Shown piece after piece: positions 6,393 to 13,352 of a stretch of 13,818 nucleotides of DNA; position 1 is the stretch's first letter; every line of letters begins with the position of its first letter. The stretch is from JBJXGC01 sp046154545 (lineage in GTDB: Bacteria > Chloroflexota > Dehalococcoidia > Tepidiformales > Tepidiformaceae). The notes beneath the pieces are model-generated. The model was not told the origin of the DNA, made no database searches, and worked only from the letters and a program-made list of their open reading frames with translations. The DNA lies in the NCBI GenBank assembly GCA_046154545.1, contig JBJXGC010000243.1, forward strand, positions 1 through 13,818, read 5' to 3'. A program made the translations under genes and the position numbers.

Positions 6393-7934
6393 ATGCTGGC
6401 GCGCGTCTTTAGCTGTGCGGTCGTCGGGCTCGATGGCGAGCTGGTTGAGGTCGAGGTCGACATCTCGCGTGGCGCCGCCCAACCGAACACCACGATCGTG
6501 GGCCTGCCTGACATCGCCGTCCAGGAATCGAAGGAACGGATCCGGGCAGCTATCCGGAACAGCGGCCTCACCTACCCGTTCAACAGCCGCATCACCGTGA
6601 ACCTCGCCCCGGCCGACCTGCGCAAGGAGGGCCCTTCTTACGACCTGCCCATCGCCGTCGGCATGCTGGTCGCCAGTGGCCAGGTCGTAGCGAACATCGA
6701 CGACTCGGCCTTCATCGGCGAACTGGCGCTCACGGGCGACGTGCGCCCGGTGCGGGGCGTCTTGCCGATGGCCGCGCTCGCCCGGGCCCGCGGCATGACG
6801 AGGCTCTTCGTGCCGTCGGCCAACGCACCGGAGGCGTCGCTTGTCAGGGGCCTGGACGTCTACCCGGTAGCGAGCCTGCCAGCCCTGGCCGCACACCTCC
6901 TTGGGGCGGTTCCCATCGCGCCCCACACCGGGGAGGTCGCCTCAGCCCCGCAAAGCACGACCGGCCCGGTCACCGACTTCGCCGACATCGTCGGTCAAGA
7001 GCACGCCAAACGTGCGATCGAGGTCGCGGCGGCGGGCGGACATAACCTGATCATGCGCGGTCCACCGGGGAGCGGGAAAACGCTCCTCGCCCGGGCCATC
7101 CCCACCATCCTCCCGCCGATGACCGACGACGAGGCGATGGAGGTGACCCGCATCTACAGTGTCGCCGGGCTCATGCCCGCCGGCGCCGGGCTGGTGCGGA
7201 CGCGGCCGTTTCGAGCGCCCCACCACACGATTTCGAACGCCGGCCTGGTCGGCGGGGGCTCGCCCCCGCGGCCGGGCGAGATTACCCTGGCGAACCGGGG
7301 TGTCCTCTTCCTCGACGAGCTGCCCGAATTCGACCCGCGCGTCCTCGAAGTCTTGCGCCAACCACTGGAAGACCGGATCGTGACGATCAGCCGGGCCCGC
7401 TATACAGCCACGTTCCCGGCCAACTTCGCCCTCGTGGCCTCGATGAACCCCTGCCGCTGCGGTTTCTACGGCGACCCTGACCGCCCCTGCACCTGCCCAC
7501 CCATGGCCGTCTCCGCCTACCAGCGGCGGATTTCCGGGCCGCTTCTCGACCGCATCGACCTCTTCATCGACGTCCCCCAGGTGGACTTCGAGAAGCTGGC
7601 GGCTGCCCCGAAGTCCGAGCCCTCCGCCGCCGTGATGGCGCGGGTCCGGGACGCCAGGGAACGGCAGGACGCGCGCTTCACTGCTGCCGGCATCCCGAGC
7701 ATCCACACCAACGCCGAGATGACCTCGCCGCTCGTCCGCGACTTCGTCCAGTTGACCATGGACGAGGCCGCCGCCGATCTCCTGCGGATGGCGGTGAAAC
7801 AGCTCAACCTCTCAGCCCGCGCGTTCCATCGCCTGCTCAAGCTGGCACGCACCATTGCAGACCTGGCCGGTGATGAGCGTGTCTCCTCGGCCCACGTCGC
7901 CGAGAGTATCCAGTACCGCGAGCGCTCGGATTAG
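6393..7934 (+). CDS. yifB: YifB/ComM family Mg-chelatase-like AAA+ ATPase
   Basis: This 513-residue protein has the full length of the YifB/ComM family. In ComM these proteins are hexameric branch-migration helicases that help integrate DNA during natural transformation; in many bacteria the role is untested. The N-terminal ChlI domain (residues 1-170) has VEVDIS.G.PNTTIVGLPD and NLAPADLRKEGPSYDLPIA. The AAA+ core has Walker A GPPGSGKT (223-230), RAPHHTIS (274-281), Walker B VLFLDELPEF (304-313) and the motif GPLLDRIDL (382-390). Two Cys pairs, MNPCRCG and PCTCPP (C354, C356, C366, C368), are the zinc-like cysteines common in the family. The C-terminal Mg_chelatase_C domain ends with LNLSARAFHRLLKLARTIAD (split around residues 485-505). 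No Shine-Dalgarno precedes the ATG. The stop codon overlaps the convergent lipoprotein gene. Family assignment is certain; a role in competence is inferred. Confidence 0.96.
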   Translation: MLARVFSCAVVGLDGELVEVEVDISRGAAQPNTTIVGLPDIAVQESKERIRAAIRNSGLTYPFNSRITVNLAPADLRKEGPSYDLPIAVGMLVASGQVVANIDDSAFIGELALTGDVRPVRGVLPMAALARARGMTRLFVPSANAPEASLVRGLDVYPVASLPALAAHLLGAVPIAPHTGEVASAPQSTTGPVTDFADIVGQEHAKRAIEVAAAGGHNLIMRGPPGSGKTLLARAIPTILPPMTDDEAMEVTRIYSVAGLMPAGAGLVRTRPFRAPHHTISNAGLVGGGSPPRPGEITLANRGVLFLDELPEFDPRVLEVLRQPLEDRIVTISRARYTATFPANFALVASMNPCRCGFYGDPDRPCTCPPMAVSAYQRRISGPLLDRIDLFIDVPQVDFEKLAAAPKSEPSAAVMARVRDARERQDARFTAAGIPSIHTNAEMTSPLVRDFVQLTMDEAAADLLRMAVKQLNLSARAFHRLLKLARTIADLAGDERVSSAHVAESIQYRERSD

Positions 7935-8560
7935 TAGTTGTACGACGGTGTCGGACTCTCGCCCGCCTGTCCTGGCGCTGCGGCCGGGGTCGTGGTTGCG
8001 CCGATCATGACGGCGAACCACACCTCCCCGATGCGGTCGCCGGCGACGCTTCCGGGCTCGCGGTCGCCCTCGTAGCGGTAGAGCGGCGAACCGTTGAAGG
8101 TAATCTGCCGGGACCCGTCGTCCCGGGTGATAGCGCTCACCGTCCCGCTCGCCCCCGCCGGCAGGGCCGCTGGGATCGTCTCGCTCGTTGTGAGGGGCGG
8201 CCAGCTGGCGGCGCAACTCGCGTTGCAGGTGCTTTTGCCGGGCGACCCGGCGTCGTTCTTAAACGTGTAGAGCGTCAAGCCGTTGGCGTCCGTGAGGACG
8301 TTCCCCTTGTTGCTCTGGCCTATCTTGAGGAGCGGCGCTGTGGCCGGCGCGGGCGTCGTCCCGGGATCGGCCTTCGTCCCGGTGGCCGCCGCCGAGGCCT
8401 CGGCCGTCGCCGGGGACGTGGACGCGGCACTAGCGGACGTAGCGATGGGGCTGAGACCGGGGCTATCCTCGCCGTCGTCTCCGCTGCAGGCGCCAATCAG
8501 GAACGCCGAAGCGGCGAGCACGGCCGCACAGAACTGGATGTATCGGCTGCCGAACGCCAT
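7931..8560 (-). CDS. Lipoprotein with Yx(FWY)xxD secreted repeats
   Basis: This 209-residue protein starts at ATG 8560, with AGGAGG seven bases upstream. Residues 1-24 form a signal peptide ending in a lipobox (LIGAC), with lipidated Cys25, so it should be anchored on the outer face of the membrane. A low-complexity Ser/Thr/Ala/Pro linker (about 26-75) leads to the COG4315/PF03640-type domain. The first repeat has LYTFKND (Y98-D103) followed by the family's Cys pair and Trp-Pro-Pro (C112, C116, W120). The second has LYRYEGD (Y161-D166). A Thr/Pro/Ala tail ends in NY. Proteins of this family are widespread in high-GC bacteria and have no settled function. Its TAA overlaps the yifB TAG by a four-base gene overlap, convergently, and it is divergent from the repeat protein across about 200 bases. 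Confidence 0.93.
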   Translation of the reverse strand: MAFGSRYIQFCAAVLAASAFLIGACSGDDGEDSPGLSPIATSASAASTSPATAEASAAATGTKADPGTTPAPATAPLLKIGQSNKGNVLTDANGLTLYTFKNDAGSPGKSTCNASCAASWPPLTTSETIPAALPAGASGTVSAITRDDGSRQITFNGSPLYRYEGDREPGSVAGDRIGEVWFAVMIGATTTPAAAPGQAGESPTPSYNY

Positions 8561-8762
8561 GGCTGCGCCTCCTGGGGTACATACCGGCCAACGCTAACGC
8601 TCCCCGCGACGATCGCAACCCGCCAACCTCACCGAAGTTCGGGCTCCTTGACCGGCCCTTGACGGTGACGGCCGAGATCGGACATCTCCAATCCGTCGCC
8701 CATCCTCCCCACAGGAACCGGGCGCATCGTGAGGGTGCCTCCTCAAAAGGAGAGCACAGGAA
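8561..8762. promoter_or_regulatory. Divergent promoter region between lipoprotein and repeat protein
   Basis: About 200 bases without a gene separate two divergent envelope-protein genes. Two -35-like hexamers lie in direct repeat on the plus strand: TTGACC (8648-8653) and TTGACG (8659-8664). A short dyad GAGAT-N5-ATCTC (8674-8688) lies downstream. No convincing -10 box is placed at a standard distance. A 5-bp hairpin CTCCT-CAAA-AGGAG (8739-8752) covers the upstream Shine-Dalgarno of the rightward gene. Nothing coding is apparent. Confidence 0.35.
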
Positions 8763-9215
8763 ATGGGAGAAACCCTCATGTCGCTCACCAACGCACTCAA
8801 GAACCGCCTGATCATTGGCGGCGCAGTCCTTTCGCTCATGGGTCTCGCCGGCACAGCCGCGACCCTCGCCACCCAGACCACGTCGGCCCAAACGCCCCCG
8901 GCCCCGACTGCGGACGCGACGCCGACGAGCAACGAAGACCAGACCCACGAGGCGAACGAAACGCCAGAAGAGGAAGCAGCCGAGGACGCGGGCATGGGCC
9001 GCCACCGCGGCCCGAACGAACACCCCGCCCACGAGGCGAACGAAACGCCGGAGCAGGACGCAGCCGAGGACGCGGGCATGGGCCGGCACGGCGGCCCGCA
9101 CGAAGACCCTGCCCACGAGGCCAACGAAACCCCCGAGCGGGAAGCCGCTGAGCATGCGGCCAAGGGCGCGGCCACCGCTACCGGCACTGCCACTCCCGCA
9201 CCCAACGGCCAGTAA
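8763..9215 (+). CDS. Secreted Glu/His/Ala-rich protein with 28-residue tandem repeats
   Basis: This protein has 150 residues from ATG 8763 (AAGGAG about ten bases upstream), or 145 from ATG 8778 (GGGAGA about eight bases upstream). Both starts keep the signal sequence and neither can be excluded. The N-terminus has a basic stretch (NALKNR), a hydrophobic core (LIIGGAVLSLMGLAG) and a plausible signal peptidase site near TTSA|QT, so export is likely. After a Pro/Thr spacer, the mature part has two full copies and one partial copy of a 28-residue unit. The unit begins HEANETPE, continues AAEDAGMGRH and ends in PA. The protein is rich in Glu and His with no Cys, and is probably disordered or metal-binding. 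No family was recognised and no function is assigned. A strong terminator follows. Confidence 0.8.
   Translation: MGETLMSLTNALKNRLIIGGAVLSLMGLAGTAATLATQTTSAQTPPAPTADATPTSNEDQTHEANETPEEEAAEDAGMGRHRGPNEHPAHEANETPEQDAAEDAGMGRHGGPHEDPAHEANETPEREAAEHAAKGAATATGTATPAPNGQ
8946..9158 (+). repeat. 84-bp tandem repeat, two full copies plus one partial
   Basis: The unit begins CACGAGG at 8946, 9030 and 9114, so the period is exactly 84 bases (28 codons). Units 1 and 2 differ at nine of 84 positions by hand comparison. The third copy is recognisable for about 45 bases and is more diverged. The repeat is in frame within the secreted protein gene. Confidence 0.9.
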
Positions 9216-9249
9216 GGCCAGCGAACCAGGCCCCGCTCGTATCGTCCGC

Positions 9250-9280
9250 AGGGCCGCCCCCGTCCGGGGCGGCCCTTCTT
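9250..9280 (+). terminator. Intrinsic terminator after the repeat-protein gene
   Basis: AGGGCCGCCCC (9250-9260) pairs perfectly with GGGGCGGCCCT (9266-9276) around a five-base loop and is followed by TCTT. It lies 35 bases after the stop codon and about 110 bases before the next gene. Confidence 0.85.
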
Positions 9281-9335
9281 CGCGCCCGGACACACGAATC
9301 CATGGGCGAGGATTCTCCCAGCGCCCGCCGCACCC

Positions 9336-9341
9336 TATAGT
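9336..9341 (+). promoter_or_regulatory. Candidate -10 box for the HMGCS-like/thiolase operon
   Basis: TATAGT matches five of six -10 consensus bases and lies 47 bases before the ATG at 9389, downstream of the terminator. The hexamer 17 bases upstream, TTCTCC (9313-9318), matches the -35 consensus at only three positions. AT-rich hexamers are rare in this GC-rich window, which adds some weight. Confidence 0.35.
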
Positions 9342-9388
9342 CGGGGATTGCGCGACTCGCGCCTGACGCGCAGCGCACAGGGGAGTGT

Positions 9389-10801
9389 ATGAGAGGGATC
9401 ATCGCCTACGGGGCCTATCTGCCCTATCACCGGCTCGAACGTTCGGCCATCAGCGCCATGCTCGGAAGCGGCGGCGGACGCGGGACACGCGCCGTCGCCT
9501 CGTACGACGAAGACAGCACCTCAATGGGCGTCGAGGCCACGCGCGCGCTGCTCGCGACGGCCCCGGCCGACGTGAAGCCGACATCGCTCTACTTCGCGAC
9601 GGCCGAGCCGGCCTACCTGGACAAAACGAACGCATCCGCCATCCACGCCGCAGCGGGCATGGATGCGAGCGTGTTCGCCGTCGATATGATGGGTTCGGTC
9701 CGCTCTGGCGCGGGCGCGTTGCGCGCAGCCGTCGATTCCAGGGAGCCTGCCATCGCTGTCCTCTCGGATGTCCGGGTCGGATTGCCCGGGAGCCCCGACG
9801 AGTCCAACGGAGGCGATGGCGCGGCTGCCTTCCTCTGCGGGGAGGGGCCGCAGGTCATCGCCGAGTACATCGGCAGTGCCTCCGTCACCCAGGAGTTCCT
9901 GGATCGCTATCGGCTTCCCGGCGATCTCGCCTCGAAAGTCTGGGAGGAGCGCTTCGGCGAATACGTCTATGTGCCGCTGGCGAAGCAGGCCCTCGCCGAC
10001 GCCTTCAATAAGGCTGAGGTGAAGGTCGAGGACATCTCGCACTTCATCGTGGCCGGCATGCATGGGCGGGCGGGCCGCACCGTCGCCGCCGGTTCTGGGG
10101 CGCGCCCCGAAGCCGTAACCGACGATATGACGGCCGTCATGGGGAACTGCGGCGCCGCCCACGGTGGGATCATGCTCGCGGACGTCCTCGACCGGGCGGA
10201 GCCAAACCAGTTGATTTCGCTCCTCCTGCTCGCCGACGGAGCGACCGTCATGCTCTTCCGGGCGACGGACGCGCTCGCCGCCTATAAGGCCCAGGCCACC
10301 GTCAAAGACCTGGTCGCCAGCGGCAAGCCCGGGCTCAGCTACGCCAGCTACCTGACCTGGCGGAACCTGCTCAATCGCGAACCACCGCGCCGGCCGGACC
10401 CGGACCGCCCGGCCGCGCCGCCCTCCTTCCGTTCGGACCCATGGAAGTTCGGTTTCATGGCCAGCCGCTGCGACACCTGCGGCACCCGCGCTCTGCCACC
10501 CCAGCGGGTCTGCGGCTCCTGCCGCGCCGTCGACAAGACCTCGCTTGAGCGGGTGGCGGACATCCAGGCGACGGTGGCGACCTTCACGATCGACCGCCTC
10601 GCCTTCTCACCCAGCCCGCCCGTCGTCGCGGCGGTCGTCGATTTCGACGGCGGCGGCCGATTCTCCTGCGAAATGACCGATGTTGACCCCGATTCGGTCG
10701 GGATTGGTGATAGAGTGGAGATGACGTTCCGCCGCCTTTATACTGCCGAAGGCGTGCACAACTATTTCTGGAAGGCACGGCCCATCAGGAGGAGCTCGTA
10801 A
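9389..10801 (+). CDS. HMG-CoA-synthase-like domain fused to a DUF35 Zn-ribbon/OB-fold domain
   Basis: This 470-residue fusion starts at ATG 9389, after AGGGGAG at a short spacing. Residues 1-295 follow the HMG-CoA synthase/KAS III thiolase-like fold: GIIAYGAYLPYHRL, ATAEPAYLDKT (Glu73 at the acid/base position), GDGAAAFLC, a candidate His225 in AGMHGRAGR, MGNCGAAHGGIMLADVLDRA, and a final LLLADGAT strand. The nucleophile position of the motif D..(F/N)AC..GTAAL reads DMMGSVRSGAGAL, so the catalytic Cys is Val104. Residues of about 349-465 are a DUF35 domain with a C4 zinc ribbon (C361, C364, C375, C378) and an OB fold. In the archaeal thiolase/DUF35/HMG-CoA-synthase complex, DUF35 bridges the two enzymes and shares the CoA site. 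Here it is fused to one partner, and the thiolase follows with a one-base overlap. Without the Cys, acyl-enzyme chemistry is unlikely; retro-aldol or structural roles are possible. Confidence 0.85.
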   Translation: MRGIIAYGAYLPYHRLERSAISAMLGSGGGRGTRAVASYDEDSTSMGVEATRALLATAPADVKPTSLYFATAEPAYLDKTNASAIHAAAGMDASVFAVDMMGSVRSGAGALRAAVDSREPAIAVLSDVRVGLPGSPDESNGGDGAAAFLCGEGPQVIAEYIGSASVTQEFLDRYRLPGDLASKVWEERFGEYVYVPLAKQALADAFNKAEVKVEDISHFIVAGMHGRAGRTVAAGSGARPEAVTDDMTAVMGNCGAAHGGIMLADVLDRAEPNQLISLLLLADGATVMLFRATDALAAYKAQATVKDLVASGKPGLSYASYLTWRNLLNREPPRRPDPDRPAAPPSFRSDPWKFGFMASRCDTCGTRALPPQRVCGSCRAVDKTSLERVADIQATVATFTIDRLAFSPSPPVVAAVVDFDGGGRFSCEMTDVDPDSVGIGDRVEMTFRRLYTAEGVHNYFWKARPIRRSS

Positions 10802-11994
10802 TGGCGTCCAAAGGAATCTGCGACCGCGTAGCCATCGTCGGTATGGGGTGCACCCCCTTCGGCGAGCACTGGGACAAGAGTGTCGATGACCTGCTCATCG
10901 ATGCTGCCAACGAGGCGGTCGCGTCCGCCGGCATCACCATGGACGACGTCGATGCCTTCTGGCTCGGCACCATGGGCTCGGGCGTGAGCGGCCTCACGCT
11001 CTCAGCGCCCTTGAAGATCCAGTACAAGCCAGTCAGCCGCAACGAAAACATGTGCGCGACCGGCTCCGAGTCGTTCCGCAACGCCTGCTATGCCGTGGCC
11101 TCGGGCGCCTATGACATCGCGATGGCGATCGGCGTCGAGAAGCTCAAGGACTCGGGCTACTCGGGCCTCGTCGGCTCGGCGCCCCCCAACGATGGCACCA
11201 AGTCCTCGGTCACCGCACCGGCGAGCTTCAGCCTCCTCGCCCCTGCCTACGCCAACAAGTACGGCGTGTCCATGGACGACATGAAAGACACCATGACCCG
11301 GATCGCGTGGAAGAACCACAAGAACGGGGCGCTCAACCCGCGTGCGCAGTTCAAGAAAGAGGTCTCCAAGGAGACCATCAAGAACTCCCCGCTGATCGCC
11401 GGCCCTCTCGGCATCTTCGACTGCTCAGGCGTGAGCGACGGTTCGGCGGCGGCCATCATCGTCCGCGCCGAAGACGCCCACAAGTACACCGACAAGCCGA
11501 TCTACGTGAAGGCCCTCTCCTTCGTCGCCGGCCCTGCTCGTGGCCCCCTGGACCCCGAGTACGACTACACCACGTTCGATGAGTGCGTCGCCGTCGTGAA
11601 GGACGCCTACCAGCAGTGCGGGATCGACGACCCCCGCAACCAGCTGGCCATGGCCGAAGTGCACGACTGCTTCACCCCGACCGAACTCGTCCTCATGGAA
11701 GACCTTGGCTTCTCTGAGCGCGGCCAAGGCTGGAAGGACGTGAATGCGGGCACCTTCGACCTCGATGGCCAGCTCCCCGTCAACCCGGACGGCGGCCTCA
11801 AGTCGTTCGGCCACCCGATCGGCGCCAGCGGCCTGCGCATGCTCTTCGAGTGCTGGCTCCAGCTTCGCGGGGAAGCCCCCGAGGCACGCCAGATCAAGAA
11901 CGGCAAGAAGCTCGCGATGACGCACAACCTGGGCGGCGCGCCCGGCAACTGCGTCTCGTTCGTCTCAATTGTGGGCAGCGAACCGGGCCTCTAA
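10801..11994 (+). CDS. Thiolase family protein (SCP2/archaeal acetyl-CoA acetyltransferase type)
   Basis: This 397-residue cytoplasmic enzyme starts at ATG 10801, sharing one base with the preceding TAA. Its very strong AGGAGGAG lies six bases upstream, inside the end of the previous gene, so the two are translationally coupled. Catalytic residues are present: Cys85 in ENMCATGSESF, His288 in AEVHDCFTPTE, His338 in FGHPIGASG, and Cys384 in NLGGAPGNCVSF. GIFDCSGVSDGSAAAIIV is the usual central segment. The layout matches thiolases of the archaeal mevalonate-type complex and SCP2-like thiolases that work with DUF35 partners, rather than the FadA class. It should make or cleave a C-C bond next to a CoA thioester; whether the product is acetoacetyl-CoA or something longer is not visible. 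A strong terminator closes the operon. Confidence 0.93.
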   Translation: MASKGICDRVAIVGMGCTPFGEHWDKSVDDLLIDAANEAVASAGITMDDVDAFWLGTMGSGVSGLTLSAPLKIQYKPVSRNENMCATGSESFRNACYAVASGAYDIAMAIGVEKLKDSGYSGLVGSAPPNDGTKSSVTAPASFSLLAPAYANKYGVSMDDMKDTMTRIAWKNHKNGALNPRAQFKKEVSKETIKNSPLIAGPLGIFDCSGVSDGSAAAIIVRAEDAHKYTDKPIYVKALSFVAGPARGPLDPEYDYTTFDECVAVVKDAYQQCGIDDPRNQLAMAEVHDCFTPTELVLMEDLGFSERGQGWKDVNAGTFDLDGQLPVNPDGGLKSFGHPIGASGLRMLFECWLQLRGEAPEARQIKNGKKLAMTHNLGGAPGNCVSFVSIVGSEPGL

Positions 11995-12020
11995 CCCTCC
12001 GGTTCCCACAGACAACCGCC

Positions 12021-12055
12021 AACGGGGCAGGACGAACGTCCTGCCCCGTTTCCTT
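12021..12055 (+). terminator. Intrinsic terminator after the thiolase gene
   Basis: ACGGGGCAGGAC (12022-12033) pairs perfectly with GTCCTGCCCCGT (12038-12049) around the four-base loop GAAC. An extra A-T pair (12021/12050) and a T-rich tract (TTTCCTT) follow. It lies about 27 bases after the stop codon. Confidence 0.9.
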
Positions 12056-12113
12056 GCCGCCCATTTCCATGGAACTGTGGCTCACCGCCAGTGCCCGGAC
12101 CCGAGGCCGGTGC

Positions 12114-13169
12114 TCACTCACCGGTCAGGACCGGCAGCCCGTCGAACCCGATCGACGCCGGCACCAGCCGCCAGGAGCGCACCCCGTCGCGGGTGAGTTC
12201 CGCGACGAAGATGGCGGTCTCGTTGGCGTGGCCTTCGAAGCCGTCGAAGACGAAGTTCCCGAGGCTGTAGGCGATGACGCCGCCGTTGTACTCCTCCACC
12301 GGTTGGAGGACGTGTGGGTGCGAGCCGATGACAAGCGCCGCCCCCGCGTCGATCGCCGCCCGGGCCTGGGCGCGCTGGGTGGCCGAGGGCGTGGAACTGC
12401 CTTCGGGGCCGAAGTGGAGCAGGACGACCACGAGGTCCGCGCCTTCACGGGCAACTGCGACATCGTCCCGCATCGCCGCCTCGTCGAACCAGGCCACGCC
12501 TGGCCGGGTGGCCGATGCGTCCCAGTTAACGCGATTGAACGTGCCTTCGGCGGGCACATCCACATAACTGAGAAAGGCAACGCGCAGGCCGTGGCGCATC
12601 ACGGTCGCTGCCTTGTGGGCGGCGCTCGCGTCCATCCCGGCGCCCGCATGGGCTACGCCCCAGCTATCCAGCGACGACAACGTCTCCGAGAGCGCCTCAG
12701 TGCCATAGTCGAGCGTGTGGTTGTTGGCGAGGCCCACGACATCGATGCCGGCATCAGCGAGTGCCCCGGCGGCCGGGGGCGGGGCGCGGAAACGGTAGGA
12801 CTTGGCCGCGGGCTCGCCGCTCTCGGCGATCGCCGTCTCCAGGTTCGCCACGGCGATGTCCGCGCCAGCGAGCACTTCGCGCACCCCGGCGAACACGACA
12901 CTCGGCCCCTCCCGCAGCACCGCCTGCCCGACGGAGCGGGCAAGCATCACGTCGCCGACGGCCGCCAGCGTAAGGACACTGGTCAGGTCGCTGGCGATGG
13001 CGGGCACCACCACGGTCACCGGGCCACCACCGGTTTCTGTGTCCTGGAAGCCAGGCCCCGCCGACACGGCGCTCGCCGCAGCTTCACGCGTCACCGGCTC
13101 GCCGGGCCCGCCGCAACCCGGCAGGGCTGCCAGCAGTAGGGCCGCACTGAGGAGTCCCGAGCGTTTCAT
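12114..13169 (-). CDS. CapA/PgsA-type metallophosphatase-fold lipoprotein
   Basis: This protein has 351 residues from ATG 13169. The frame is open further upstream, but that part is antisense to the tRNA and is not credible protein. Residues 1-18 form a signal peptide with lipobox AALPGC, so Cys19 is lipidated and the protein is displayed outside the membrane. The CapA domain (PF09587-type, metallophosphatase fold) shows VGDVMLAR (71-78, metal ligand Asp73), ANLETAI (108-114), GLANNHTLDYG (146-156), VVLLHFGPEG (248-257), IGSHPHVLQPVE (281-292, His284 and His286) and SLGNFVFDG. CapA/PgsA members are linked to poly-gamma-glutamate or capsule formation, but most solitary homologues have no proven role, and no cap/pgs genes are nearby. 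No Shine-Dalgarno precedes the ATG; a -10-like box lies close to it. Confidence 0.93.
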   Translation of the reverse strand: MKRSGLLSAALLLAALPGCGGPGEPVTREAAASAVSAGPGFQDTETGGGPVTVVVPAIASDLTSVLTLAAVGDVMLARSVGQAVLREGPSVVFAGVREVLAGADIAVANLETAIAESGEPAAKSYRFRAPPPAAGALADAGIDVVGLANNHTLDYGTEALSETLSSLDSWGVAHAGAGMDASAAHKAATVMRHGLRVAFLSYVDVPAEGTFNRVNWDASATRPGVAWFDEAAMRDDVAVAREGADLVVVLLHFGPEGSSTPSATQRAQARAAIDAGAALVIGSHPHVLQPVEEYNGGVIAYSLGNFVFDGFEGHANETAIFVAELTRDGVRSWRLVPASIGFDGLPVLTGE

Positions 13170-13176
13170 AATGGCG

Positions 13177-13182
13177 ATGATA
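13177..13182 (-). promoter_or_regulatory. Candidate -10 box for capA-like gene, leaderless position
   Basis: On the minus strand this is TATCAT (five of six to consensus), ending seven bases before the ATG at 13169, so a transcript would begin at about the start codon. No -35 hexamer is recognisable at the expected spacing. The gene lacks a Shine-Dalgarno sequence, which is consistent with a leaderless start. Confidence 0.3.
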
Positions 13183-13280
13183 TCGTGAACGCCGTTTGGC
13201 CGCCGGGCCGGTTGGGGCCGGGAGCGGCCACCCGGCTGATGCGGGTTAGAGGCGCAGGCGGTACGATCGGACGCTGGCGA

Positions 13281-13352
13281 GCCCCCGTAGCTCAGCGGAT
13301 AGAGTGTCGGCCTCCGAAGCCGAAGGCACAGGTTCGAGTCCTGTCGGGGGTA
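13281..13352 (+). tRNA. tRNA-Arg (anticodon CCG)
   Basis: A full cloverleaf can be drawn. The acceptor is GCCCCCG (13281-13287) with CGGGGGT (13345-13351). T8 and A9 follow, then a D-stem GCTC/GAGT. The anticodon stem TCGGC/GCCGA has loop CTCCGAA and anticodon CCG at 13314-13316, and the T-arm is ACAGG-TTCGAGT-CCTGT. The discriminator base is A at 13352. The first acceptor pair is G-U rather than G-C. CCA is not encoded. A weak -10-like TACGAT (13262-13267) lies 13 bases upstream without a clear -35. Confidence 0.95.

Noticed and set aside
8946..9158. Possible CRISPR-like array
   Set aside because: The repeats are contiguous, in frame and without spacers, so they are a protein-coding tandem repeat.
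8463..9295. Long minus-strand frames across the repeat protein
   Set aside because: Low-complexity antisense translations of the tandem repeat and of the terminator, without a ribosome site or family signal.
12065..12074. 10-base palindrome TTCCATGGAA between convergent genes
   Set aside because: Single occurrence with no positional logic for either gene's start; chance is likely.
12107..12124. Inverted repeat CCGGTG-N6-CACCGG over the capA-like stop codon
   Set aside because: The arms are only 6 bp and there is no U-tract on the minus strand. It is common by chance at this GC content, so it is not called a terminator.
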